From positions 83,920,492-83,984,491 of the forward strand of contig JAUMIR010000005.1 of the NCBI GenBank assembly GCA_030847615.1: DNA of 64,000 bases. The letters run 5' to 3'. Position 1 is the first letter of the stretch; each line of letters opens with the position of its first letter. Of this stretch, positions 1-9,353 are shown piece after piece. The notes beneath the pieces are model-generated. The model was not told the origin of the DNA and made no database searches. It saw only the letters and a program-made list of their open reading frames with translations. The position numbers and the translations under genes are program-made. This DNA is from Gambelia wislizenii. Its lineage: Eukaryota > Chordata > Lepidosauria > Squamata > Crotaphytidae.

Positions 1-212
1 CTGCTCCTATGTACACTGGTAGTTACATAGGTTTATGTACTCAACAAGATCTTGGCTCAGTTAAATCCAACTATCACATATACCTGGTTGGAGTCTTGTA
101 GGAAGCAACAACATCTCCACAGTATCTATTTCAAGCAATGAACTATATTCCAAGGATTATTTTCCATTGTATGTCTGCTAGGGAAGCGGTGCCATGTGAT
201 GTGTGCCATAGA

Positions 213-429
213 GTATAGGACACACACACCCGTTCCTGGATTTCCCCTATTAAAATAAAGGACTTCAAATACAAAAACATACCATATAGTTGCATTGGAG
301 AACTGAGTAATTCCTAGAGAGGACACTTCTCACAACATTTTTCAGTGCAACTCTGTGGTATGTGTCTCTATTTTTTTGGCCTTGGATAACAGAAACCACA
401 GATATTGGTTCTGTGGATACGGGTGACTG
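213..429 (+). mobile_element. Tigger-like MITE, decayed copy
   Basis: This non-coding stretch shares blocks with better copies at 21.66, 24.27, 27.01 and 31.19 kb. The blocks are a 'cctggattt' segment near the left end, 'accata(t/g)agttgca' in the middle, 'cctagagaggacac', and a right end of 'gtggatacgggtgactg'. The better copies have terminal inverted repeats (TIRs) beginning CAGTAGGACCCC and TA target duplications, as pogo/Tigger elements do. Here the TIRs are badly eroded, so the ends are approximate. It has no coding capacity. Confidence 0.5.
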
Positions 430-1489
430 TTACCTGGCCTTAACTCCCCTCCCTCCAATAATTCATAATTTGTGACTCAAATTATGACTCAAGCTTATTA
501 GACACTTCACATGGTTTCAATTAGACCAGGGCAGCACAACATAGGGGCTAGTGGAGGTCACTAGGGCCTATGAAGGTGTAATTGGAAATTCCCCAGAATC
601 AAACATGCCCAGGATGTGATTAAGCAAAGCCCCCTCCCTTAGACACTTGTTAGGGAGGAATGTGCTAATCTTCCTGGATGCACCTTGTTTTAGTAATACT
701 CTGAAAACAAACAGTGACCAGAACATCTATTATCCCAACTCATCCTGGTAAATCTCTTTCCCTCACACCTTCTCCTGTCCACAATACAGAGGAGGCCATA
801 AACCTATCAGCCTTAACATTTCAACCATTAGTAGCAATCAACAAAGCCGGAGCTTCCATTGTTTAACTCTGGGAAATTCACCCAAGCCTAGCTTCAAAGC
901 ACCTCTTAAGGATAAAATATTTGGTATAAATATTACCCCAAATCATGGCCAAAATGTGCTGCTACAGTTGGACACTGTCACTCTGCCTGACTGCTTATCA
1001 GCCTCAGATCTAAATCTGAGTCTTTCTTCACAGTATGAATCTCTGGTCTCTGGACAGGTATTTATAGCCCATTCCCCAAATCAATTCCTCTATCCAAATA
1101 CTTCTTCCTAATTCTTTGTTAGCATTGTGTGATCACTTGTGAATGTGACTATATGTGTGAATGCTTCCATGATTATTTTCCAATAAAAAACATTTTTATT
1201 TCACTTTGGCTTGGAGTCTCCTCACTTAGTACTGGTATATAAGGGTACAAAGATCCCATAAGTTATCTGGCCTCTTGCAGCTACACTTTTGAGCTAATTA
1301 AAATTTCCCAATTTAAATCATAATTTAAAGATCACAAGTGGGTCCCACAGACCCCACGCAATTCAGGTAGCATGTATTCCAGAGAAGCAATTTAGGAATA
1401 CTCTCAATTTAGAAGGATAAACTGAATTTTCAAAAACATATCCAGGAGTTGCCATGTTGCCATGCAGCAAAATACAGCAAAATCCAAAT
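430..1489. other. No gene or recognised repeat
   Basis: I see only short, stop-ridden frames and no TIRs, poly-A tail or tandem structure. The stretch is ordinary AT-rich intergenic sequence, possibly including repeats too old to recognise by eye. Confidence 0.5.
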
Positions 1490-1541
1490 GAAACAGTGAT
1501 ACCTTTATTGGGCTAACCAAAAAGCTTAAAATATATCATTT

Positions 1542-1576
1542 AAGCTTTTCAAGCCTCACTGGCTTCTTGATCAGGC
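1542..1576 (-). ncRNA. Hammerhead-like motif in PLE terminal region (degenerate)
   Basis: On the minus strand this reads CTGATCA, AG, a stem AAGCC/GGCTT closed by the loop AGTGA, then GAAA and the palindrome AGCT. PLE terminal repeats are known to carry minimal hammerhead ribozymes built as CUGANGA, stem II, GAAA and a tiny self-complementary stem III. Position 8 of the core is C instead of G. Extra bases separate the core from stem II, and the motif is antisense to the element's coding strand. An active ribozyme is therefore unlikely, and it may be only a decayed relative. Confidence 0.3.
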
Positions 1577-1894
1577 AAAGATGTTAAAAATCATACAGGA
1601 GAAGAAAAGTGAGGATGTTAAGGGACACAGGCCAATATTTTGTCTCCAAGGTAACTTCTGTTGTCAGTTAAGGTGGTCTGGAAGGATATTAATACAACAA
1701 CAACAACAACAAAAAGGATGTCCCAGACATCCTTTTTTGTTGTATACTTTTTTGGGTTTAATATGGCAGAGTAGAAGGATACTTTTGCTGAAAAAATACG
1801 GATTTTGTCTAACAGATCTCTGTTTAACAATGATGATTCTAGTAAATTGTCCAATAACTGGAGGGAATTTGAAAACCTTAAAAAAAACACATCC

Positions 1895-2710
1895 GGTTGG
1901 ATCTTCATGCTACCACTCCAGCGGAATATTGTAAAAAGAACAGGATTCCAAAGGGACTTTGCATACAAAACGTACCAGGAATATTTAATAATAAGTGGGC
2001 TAGTATTTTAAATAAATGCTCCATGGATCTTATGTTACTCATGATTGACAGGTTAAAGACTGAATTAGTCACAATCAATGAGGAAATAACGATCATACAA
2101 CCTACTGTACTTTGGCCACTAATTTTTCATCACGGGATTTGGACAAAAAGATTGATATTTTAGAAAAAAAGATTTTTAAAAATTTGGCAGTGAATTAAAG
2201 GTGTATAAACTTTAAAAAACCCATCGGGACAACTTAGATTATCTTAATGAATGGGTATACCCATGGCTTAAGGAAACCAGATATAAAAAAGTAAGATTTG
2301 CAGAAAAGCCTGATTATTCATCAGTAAATTATCTGAGGAAAGGGGATATTCCAGTGACACTTCACGTGACTCTTATAAAGAGGATCATTTTTAAGGTCTT
2401 GGCCGATCTCCACGCAGATCAAGCCACACTGCAGCACGAGGACAAAAGTCTCATAGCCAAAAAGAATTACAATTTAGTTGTAAATTTAATCTTCCTAGCA
2501 TTTATCAGATATGGAAGCCACTGTACTTAGTAAGGGTCTATCCTTTGTGCCCACTCCCCGTTATGTTTTTCATACTCGTATAGATACCTTCAAATTAATA
2601 AGGCAAACAAAATTAAAACAATTCTGTAAGGATGCAATTGTTCATCATACTCGTTTGTTTAGGCAACCCTCAAGATTTGTTCCTCCTCTTCAAGATCACA
2701 ATATTTAAAC
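1895..2710 (+). pseudogene. PLE N-terminal coding region, disrupted
   Basis: The region upstream of the polymerase is still readable in pieces. About 1925-1990 gives KNRIPKGLCI, matching the 'IPRGLR' block common at the N-terminus of Neptune-type proteins. It is followed by an ILNKCSMDLMLLMI helix-like stretch. About 2511-2706 gives LSKGLSFVPTP and a basic R/K-rich segment, which precede the RT fingers in this group. Stops and frameshifts separate the pieces. The role in living elements is probably nucleic-acid binding, which is inferred from the family. Confidence 0.68.
2059..2230 (+). repeat. Direct repeat, copy A (original position)
   Basis: This ~170-bp block in the N-terminal coding part recurs at 4098-4262 at roughly 90% identity by eye. 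Both copies begin 'actgaattagtca' and end near 'gtataaactttaaaaa' followed by a 'gggac' microhomology. In both copies the encoded peptide contains INEEITIIQPT, so this copy sits in the place the protein order predicts. Confidence 0.9.
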
Positions 2711-2801
2711 ATTTTAAAGGGTTATACTATGGGATATCCAAAAAGTAGAAATACCATTTAAGTGTCCCTGGCTGAATTGTTCATTCTCTGAGAGACTTGC
2801 T

Positions 2802-4080
2802 TTGAATAAACTTTCAGCTAATCAACAGTTGATAATCAACCCAGCTGATAAAGGTGGAGCGATTGTATTACAAGACAAAATTTATTATTTGATGGAAATC
2901 TACAGACAGCTTAATGATAATATGAATTATAAATGGTTAACTAATGATCCAACATCCTCCATAAAATCCATTATAAAAGTAGTTGTTCAAGAGGCTGAAG
3001 CCCTGAGTTATATTGGATCAACCACATCAACTTTTCTTATTCAACCCTTTCCTAGGGTACCTATTTTTTTATACACTCCCTAAGATCCACAAGTTGGGCC
3101 ATCCCCCTCAGGGCAGACCCATTGTATCAGGAAGTGCATCTCTTTTAGAACCTATCACACAGTACTTAGATTCCTTTTTGTCACCCTTTGTAGTTAAAAT
3201 GACTTCATATATACAAGACTCCAGACATTTTATTTCTCAGATAGAAAACAAAAAGATTCCAAAGGGCTCTTGTCTTATCACAATGGATGTAGATGCCTTG
3301 TATACTTCCAACCTGCATGAAGAGGTGAGGACAATCATTGAACAATATCTCCACAGCCGGACAAATTCACATCCCCCTACACATTTTTGTTAGATTTGCT
3401 TGATCTTATTTTAGAAAATAATTATTTTAGATATCAGAATGAATTTTTCTTCCAAATTAAAGGTGTCGTTATGGGCTCCCCCATTGCTCCAACAGTCACC
3501 AATTTATATATGGCCTTTTAAAAACATTTATATATTTACAATGGCTCTATTAACCTCTTTTTTGACTATTGCATATTTTATGTTCACTATATCGACAATA
3601 TTTTTGTGATTTTTTTCTGACATTACCTTATCTCAACAATTTTGTGACGGGATAAATTCCTTGCACCCTAATTTACATATCAAGTGTCATATTAATTCCA
3701 CTGAGGTCCCATTTTTAGATACTCTGGTATATGTAGAAAACAATAAGGTAGGGGTTCGGTATTATTGTAAACCCACAGACAGAAAGTCCTTACTTCATTT
3801 TAATAGTTATCATCCATACAGACTTAAGTGCAATTTGAGGTTACATAGAAATTCTACTCAGGAGCAAGATTATAAATTGGCAGCTGATAAACATTCTTCA
3901 GAATTACGATCTAGGGGTTATCTGCATTATGTCATAAGTCAAGCCAGAGTAATGGTTCTGGATAGGGAATCCCTGTTTATTAAAAAAACACAACCCTCTA
4001 AAGACAGAACAGTGGGAGTTTTCACATACACTCCAGGATTCAATAGAATTTGTGATACATTAAAAAACACTGGCATTTAG
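2802..4080 (+). pseudogene. PLE reverse transcriptase domain, frameshifted
   Basis: The palm and fingers can be followed through three frames. INPADKGGAIV is near 2835, YTLPKIHK and GRPIVSG near 3070-3130, and motif A ITMDVDALYT near 3278 with the catalytic Asp. Motif B GVVMGSPIAPT lies near 3462-3495. Motif C at 3588-3599 reads YIDN where YIDD is expected, so the second metal-binding Asp has become Asn. A thumb-like region with VPFLDTLVY follows at 3661-4080, with YTPGFNR near its end. There is a stop after 3390 and a frame change near 3530-3660. A live enzyme would prime cDNA synthesis at chromosomal ends or nicks; this copy cannot. The order and motifs fit PLEs rather than L1, L2 or retroviral RTs. 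Confidence 0.88.
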
Positions 4081-4097
4081 TTCAACATAATTTGTAC

Positions 4098-4262
4098 ACT
4101 GAATTAGTCAAAATCAATGAGGAAATAACTATCATACAACCTACTTTGGCCACTGATTTTTCATCACAGGATTTGGACAAAAAGATTGATATTTTAGAAC
4201 AAGATTTTTTAAAACTTGGCAGTGAATTAAAGGTGTATAAACTTTAAAAATTACATTGGGAC
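4098..4262 (+). repeat. Direct repeat, copy B (misplaced N-terminal segment)
   Basis: This is a second copy of the 2059-2230 block, lying exactly between the end of the RT and the start of the endonuclease region, where no Neptune-type protein has it. Read in the frame following HWHLVQHNLYT, it continues with the N-terminal peptide for about 48 residues and then meets a stop. It is therefore an inserted or template-switched segment, not a normal part of the element. Confidence 0.88.
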
Positions 4263-4267
4263 GAGTT

Positions 4268-4826
4268 ATTTCCCGGCTGTACAAATCCTCCCTTGATTGC
4301 ATTTTGCCATTCTAAAAACTTGCAGGATCTTTTAGTACATACAGATATACCCTTGGATAATTTACATCAAAATGTAGTTAAGGGACATTTTCCCTGTGGT
4401 CATTGTTTCAATTGTCTACAGTCATTACAGTTTAAAGTCTTCATACTCCAAATACCCAGGAAAGATTTTCTTTGAATTCGTTTACTACTTGCAATACTGA
4501 AGCTGTTATTTATGCCATTTTATGCTCATGTAATAAAATTTACATTGGGAAAACTGTGACAAAACTGAAACAAAGTCTTTATGAACATAAAAGACGTATA
4601 AGGAGGAAACATACTGATAATCGTCTTGTGGAACATTTTGTAGAGTTGGGGCATACATCTGATTCTTTAAGATTTTTTTGCAGTAGAAGCCATTCACCAT
4701 AAACCATGCCTTGGAGGATCATTGGACCGTAAGCTTTTACAAAGAGAATCCTTTTGGATTCATAGATTCAACACTTTAATTCCCCATGGTCTTAATGATC
4801 AATCAGACCTTTCAGTTTTCATATAA
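4268..4826 (+). pseudogene. PLE GIY-YIG endonuclease domain, frameshifted
   Basis: The domain starts with a region containing NLQDLLVH, then the cysteine cluster CGHCFNC (Cys codons at 4395, 4404 and 4413). After a frame change near 4465 it continues with FTTCNTEAVIYAILC. VIY (4505-4513) is the GIY-equivalent and YIG (4541-4549) the second half of the name motif. The Arg-bearing helix YEHKRRIRR and the conserved EHFVELGH follow. One extra T in the run near 4672-4679 shifts the frame. Skipping it, the reading continues through RESFWIHRFNTLIPHGLN to a TAA at 4824-4826. This nuclease nicks the target DNA in active PLEs. With two frame breaks it is non-functional. Confidence 0.88.
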
Positions 4827-5160
4827 AACCTTATAGTAATTATTCCATTCCCAGGATGTGCTGCAGGGCGACTTAGTGTCCCCTTTGGGAGTCAGCCTAT
4901 ACTTACTCTTCTTTTAAATTTAGAATGAAAATTGATATAGCGTTAATTTACAATTGGAAACTGTTCCTTTTAAATTCAGTATGAAAATGGCTTAATGGGC
5001 TGATTTGCAAGTAAAAGCAGTTTTCTTTAACACTCAGAGTATGGATTACTTTAAACAGGGTGATTTGTAGCTCAATAGAGTATATAATGCCACCTGTGGT
5101 TTGCTCTCCACTGCATCATCGGTTGAAACAACCAAGGCAGCTGGAGGTAAGCATTTCCCC

Positions 5161-6827
5161 CCTTCAAAGTACCTTATAATTTATTATATGAAAATACTGT
5201 AACACAGATTGATACTGATTTATTTTTACACACACAGAATTACTTGTTGATTGTTTAATGCATCATAGGGATACATCCCATTCACCAAATATATAAGTCA
5301 AAAGATTACAGTTATATATTACAGTATAATTTTATTGAATACTTATTAAGTTTTAATTTTTATTAAACATAGTTTATATGGATTTAGCACTATAGATTTT
5401 CCTTGGGATTTTGCTCTATTTCAGAAAGGAATTTTGAAAACCAATGCTTGGCAATTGATTTAATAAACATAGATTAGGTGAGCCTTAAAACAATTAAATG
5501 AAAATATAATTTAGTGGTTTATATCTATATTAATTTAATTAAAATTATTGCAGATATATTGAGAAAGTTTGTTTACAAACAAAACAACAGTGGGAATCTC
5601 TGGAGCTCGTTGTCTGTGACTCCTTCATATCTGAAGCAAGATATATGGTTTTTCATAATTTTTCATAATTTTCAAATTGGCTTCATTGTCTACACACCGA
5701 TCTATGTTATATTGACACATACACTGTTTTGACTTCATTATTGTGTCATGTAATAACATTGTTAATATACCAGTTTATAAAATTATGTTATATTGATTCA
5801 GCAACTTTATAAAAGTGATTTATGCAATATCATTGTATCTGAATATATATTGTGTCCACCGGTCAATAATATTATGGTATACCACCTAACAAATTGTGTC
5901 TCTTCATAAGTGACTTGCATAATATCATTACCAATTAATTTTCAATATTTACTGTTAAATAATATATGTTGGATATTTGTGAATTCCATATATGGTATTA
6001 TAATTTAAGAAGCATATGGATTGCTATATTGTTTAGGATTCTGTCTCCCTTATACTACAGGATATCAATACAGGCAGAGGCCACTCCCCTTCTTCACCAT
6101 GTGGAAATGGGAGACAAAGGGCAGTAAAAGACAGGCAATAAAACTTTAAAATCTATTCACAGAAGCAAAATTAAAGCTAAACGATATTAAAGTGAAATTC
6201 TTCATTCACACAGTGCAATAGATAATTTATTACATTGGCTTGGTGTGGTATGCCACAAAATGCCCACAAGAGTCCACGTCATGGTACTCACTCTAGACAA
6301 TGTTCAATGAAGGATTAATGTAATGAAAAACTAAACTAACGTATTCTGGGGCCTGTTCTATATACTACATTGTAGTCAGGAAAAATAGCACTGAATTATG
6401 ACTGTTCATCTAGCTAAATTAAATTCACCAGGCCTGTGGAGCATCCACAGATTCCATGTTCTGGTACACACTCCCAGGAATAATCCATATTATGGGGAAA
6501 TGGCCCAGAGAACAACTCTTTAGCAAATCACACATTTGAATAATACAATAAATCCACAGGTTTCTGCATAAACCTCAATCTGCTACATGCTGTGTGCAAA
6601 ATCAATATTATGGGGAAACCACTAGGAATGCCAACATCCATATATAATATCAACCAAATTCAAAACACTCCGTGCAATAGATGGAAAATACACAGTGAAT
6701 CTAATCGTCACAGAATCACAGGGAGGACCTCTTACAACTTTCCAAACATCATGTTGCTTATTTGCTACATGTTCCACTCAGAAAGCCATAGAGATGTGTG
6801 TAGCAGTACCTACTTTAGACGACTATA
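5161..6827. other. AT-rich stretch, no gene
   Basis: The first ~900 bases are very AT-rich and may include more of the PLE 3' untranslated region, but I cannot prove a boundary. From about 6060 the composition becomes ordinary. There are loosely repeated phrases such as 'gtgcaatagat' and 'tattatggggaaa' at about 6200-6670, suggesting an old unclassified repeat. No convincing coding frame was seen. Confidence 0.45.
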
Positions 6828-7154
6828 GACTTTTTCAGACAGGGTAAAAAAACAAAACATGGAAATTGGGAGGAGGACGGTGCTGCCCTGCTTCCAGCGA
6901 TCGGTTTCAGACAATCCCGTCCCTCGTACTTCATCCATTCTCTCTCCGTGCTGGAGGGACGAGAAAGGTGCCACTTTTTATTAACGGAAGTTTCCATCAA
7001 TAAAAAGCAGCAGTGGGGAAACGAACTGAGGCCAGAGGGAAAACAAATGAAGGATGGGAGGAGGACGTTGTCATCTGAAACCAATCTCTGGGAGCAGGAA
7101 GCACCGTCCTCCTCCCAACCTCCGTGGGGTTTTTTTATCCAATCTGAAAAAGTC
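6828..7154. mobile_element. Fold-back (long inverted repeat) element 1
   Basis: The two halves are imperfect reverse complements. The left end 'gactttttcagacagggt' mirrors the right end 'atctgaaaaagtc', and 'gggaggaggacggtgct' is mirrored by 'caccgtcctcctccc'. The centre is a small loop flanked by 'tttttattaacg' and 'caataaaaag'. The transcript or single strand would form one hairpin of about 150 bp per arm. It has no coding capacity. Flanks 'ctata' and 'caata' may be a degraded target duplication. It is structurally similar to the element at 54506-54863. Confidence 0.8.
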
Positions 7155-7437
7155 CAATAGGGAAGCCCCATTTGGCATGAAACTCAGGCTTAGGGCCATT
7201 TGTGGCTTAGGACCATTTGTTCCTATCACCTTATCCTAGCATGCTGTCGTAAGTAATATTTGAGGAGCTTTGACTTTTATAGAGCTTTGTTACCTTGAGT
7301 TTCTTGCAGGAAGATTTAATATAAATGTTAAACATAAATAGTCATTTGCTAGCCAAGACACAGAATTTTTGGACTTTGCTCTCTGCAATATATCAAGTGT
7401 ATGATTTTCCTGTTGACATATTAAATGGAATGCATAT

Positions 7438-8223
7438 TTCAGCTCCCCAGCTTGCAGCGGAGCTGCTGGGCGGGGAGCCGTCCTTTGCCGCCCGGTGGTT
7501 GGCATGGAGACCACTGGCTGGCGCAGGCTGCTTACAGCCTGCGACGGAGGCTGAGGGGCGGGGCCAGAAGATATAACAACGTTCCCACCCCTCACCTCCT
7601 TCTCTTTGGCATCGAGCGATCTTGGACCCACCCTCCCGCCGCTTGAATAGTATGATAATTGGTTGCTTCGGAGCCGGGTAGGAATTCCCCCCCCCCTTTT
7701 CTCGGGTGGTTTTTCGCCTACCCCATACTAGGATGGCGGCATTTGGGAAATTGGCTTGGGTGGTGTCTGAATAGGTAAATTCCCTCTGGCTAAGGCAGGG
7801 AAGGGGGAGGCAGAGCTTCGGTGGACACCTTGGCACCAATTTTAGGTGAAGGTTGGTTCTCGGGAAGGCCCACTTCAGGTCGTGGGGCCTAAGGGGATGG
7901 AAGGAGACACGCCTTGGGGTTGGCCTAAAGGATAATCCTTCACCCCAATCCGTGGGGCTTGGGTGAGGGACTTTTGGGTTCACCTTCCAGATGGGGGCAG
8001 GCTGGGGAGCAACCCCAGACAACTGGGGTTGCTCTCCAGGGCCCAGGTGTTCGCCAGGGAAGGCTGAGGGGTGTGGTACGGTATAGACCTACTGCCTCAG
8101 CTGGTCCCTCACCAAGTTCCCCCTGCTGAAGATATTAGAAGGTAATTAAATAGGTTGAGTTAATAAATATATTTTATTCCACCCCATTTCATGTGTGTGG
8201 TCTCTTTATTCCACAGTTGGCCA
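7438..8223 (+). mobile_element. LTR-like repeat, copy 1
   Basis: This ~790-bp non-coding unit recurs at 42130-42880 on the same strand and, more diverged, on the minus strand at 20.76, 30.64/33.60 and 63.09 kb. It begins with (tg)CAGCTCC. It has a GC box (ggggcggggc, ~7556) followed by an AT-rich 'gatataac', a conserved middle 'cacctaccccatactagga', and a late 'aataaa' about 60 bases from an end in CA. GC box, TATA-like site and late poly-A signal suggest a solo long terminal repeat. No internal gag or pol was seen, and no target duplication is clear. The long minus-strand frame here is antisense and I do not treat it as a gene. Confidence 0.6.
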
Positions 8224-8896
8224 ACAATAGCTTTTATTGTTTTTTTATTGTGTGAGATTTGCTTCCTGGAATGCAGCTTCTTCTCAAAAATGAATAACAA
8301 AATATGGCTCATGTGAAAAGTTTGTGGCTTAATGCTGCAAACCATCTAATCATGTATTTATGGTTAATTCAGTTGGTTTGGCCAGTTCGAATTTGGTTTC
8401 CTTGTCTAAATGGGAATTTAGTTTTCTGGGTTGTTTTCTCGGTAACTGCCAGCAACCCAGGTTTTGTGGCTTATTGCATCATTCCCAACAAGTTATATGG
8501 AGGGCCCAAGTTCTTAAATATTATACACAGCTGTTTGTTACACATTACAATGGTGTATTTTGCTTCTTTTTTCTTTCTTTTTAATAAGGCCTTTTTCTAG
8601 CCTATTCATGTCTGTCTTTTACACTGTACCTCAAAACTCCAGACTCAGAATATGAAATCAGACAACTTGTATTTCTCTACTTCAATATGAGATTAAGTCT
8701 TACACCACTTATTCCTTCCTCACCTTGGAGAACCACTTCTTCCTACACCTACCTACTTACCTGTCTTGCTCTGTAGTAAAGGGGAGTCTCAGATCCCTCC
8801 TTAATATTTCTCTACTCTTCTCATTCTGACCACAAGAAACATTGATGAGCAAACACAGAATACTGGGAAACAGTTTTTCCATGACATACCTGCCCT
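8224..8896. other. No gene
   Basis: AT-rich sequence with stop-rich frames. I see nothing that I can assign. Confidence 0.5.
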
Positions 8897-9016
8897 TATC
8901 TATATATATAATTCTCTTGGGTATGTTGCCATTTCCAGTGCACTGATTGGCTGCTTAGGGAACTGGCCAACCAATCACAGGTCTGTTGGGCAGCCAATCA
9001 GCACACTGGGGGCGGT
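8897..9016 (+). mobile_element. Helitron-like 5' end, copy 1
   Basis: It starts 'tctatatatataattctctt' and continues through 'gggtatgttgcc' and several 'ccaatcag' motifs to 'agcacactggg'. The same block occurs inverted at 38667-38781 and, diverged, at 36503-36620. The sequences diverge beyond the shared ~120 bases. A fixed TC...TATA-rich start with variable interior and no TIR is what Helitron ends look like. I did not find the matching 3' hairpin and CTRR end, so the class is an inference. Confidence 0.4.
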
Positions 9017-9102
9017 ACCATGTAGATCTCAAACATGGAGACTGGAGCTGGAGAGTGAGTAACATGATGTGTGTGTGGTGTGTGCCTGTGTGTTCTGGAG
9101 TA

Positions 9103-9352
9103 CAGGGGGTGGGAGGGAAAGAATGAGTGGGGGGGAATATGAGTGGAGGAGGGGCAGAAAGAGTTGTGGGGGCAGAATGAGTGGTGGGAGGGACAGAATG
9201 AGTGGGGGGCAGAACAAGTTGTGGGGGGCAGAACCTGTGGGGAGGGGCAGAACAAGTGGTGGGAGGGGCAGACCGAGTGGGAAGAGGGGCAGAATGAGTG
9301 GGGGGCAGAACAAGCGGTAGAGGGGCAGAACGAGTGGGGGGGACAGAATTTG
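9103..9352 (+). repeat. G-rich minisatellite
   Basis: About a dozen degenerate units of 18-28 bases built on 'gtgggaggggcagaa' followed by 'yragt'. The plus strand has many runs of three to seven G, so it could form G-quadruplexes. The repeat-derived frames in it (WWEGQ/EWGAEQ) are artefacts of the unit. Confidence 0.9.
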
Positions 9353-9353
9353 T

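Larger units (their letters stand above)
1490..5160 (+). mobile_element. Penelope-like element (Neptune-type), inactive relic
   Basis: Penelope-like elements (PLEs) encode one protein with a reverse transcriptase (RT) followed by a GIY-YIG endonuclease. Both are recognisable here in the correct order, with the N-terminal region before them. Upstream sits 'acctttattgggctaacca' (1501-1519) and a short stem-loop at 1542-1576, as in the terminal repeats of vertebrate PLEs. A CxxC-type cysteine cluster just before the GIY-YIG domain (4395-4415) is characteristic of the Neptune group. The reading frame is broken by several stops and frameshifts, and the second catalytic Asp of the polymerase is lost, so the copy is dead. 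The 3' limit is uncertain. I stop after a small hairpin at 5121-5133 (GGTTG-AAA-CAACC). No target duplication was found. Confidence 0.88.

Noticed and set aside
1618..1968. Opposing 117- and 116-codon frames at the start of the Penelope relic
   Set aside because: They run through decayed 5' sequence of the element in opposite directions. The recognisable PLE peptide uses a different frame starting near 1897.
7540..7700. CpG island of a host gene
   Set aside because: The GC box and CpGs lie within the LTR-like repeat and the other copy has them too. No host exon follows.
7393..8022. 209-codon minus-strand frame
   Set aside because: It is antisense to the LTR-like repeat, rich in P/R/S from GC-rich DNA, has no domain, and the corresponding strand of copy 4 (42.1-42.9 kb) does not keep it open.
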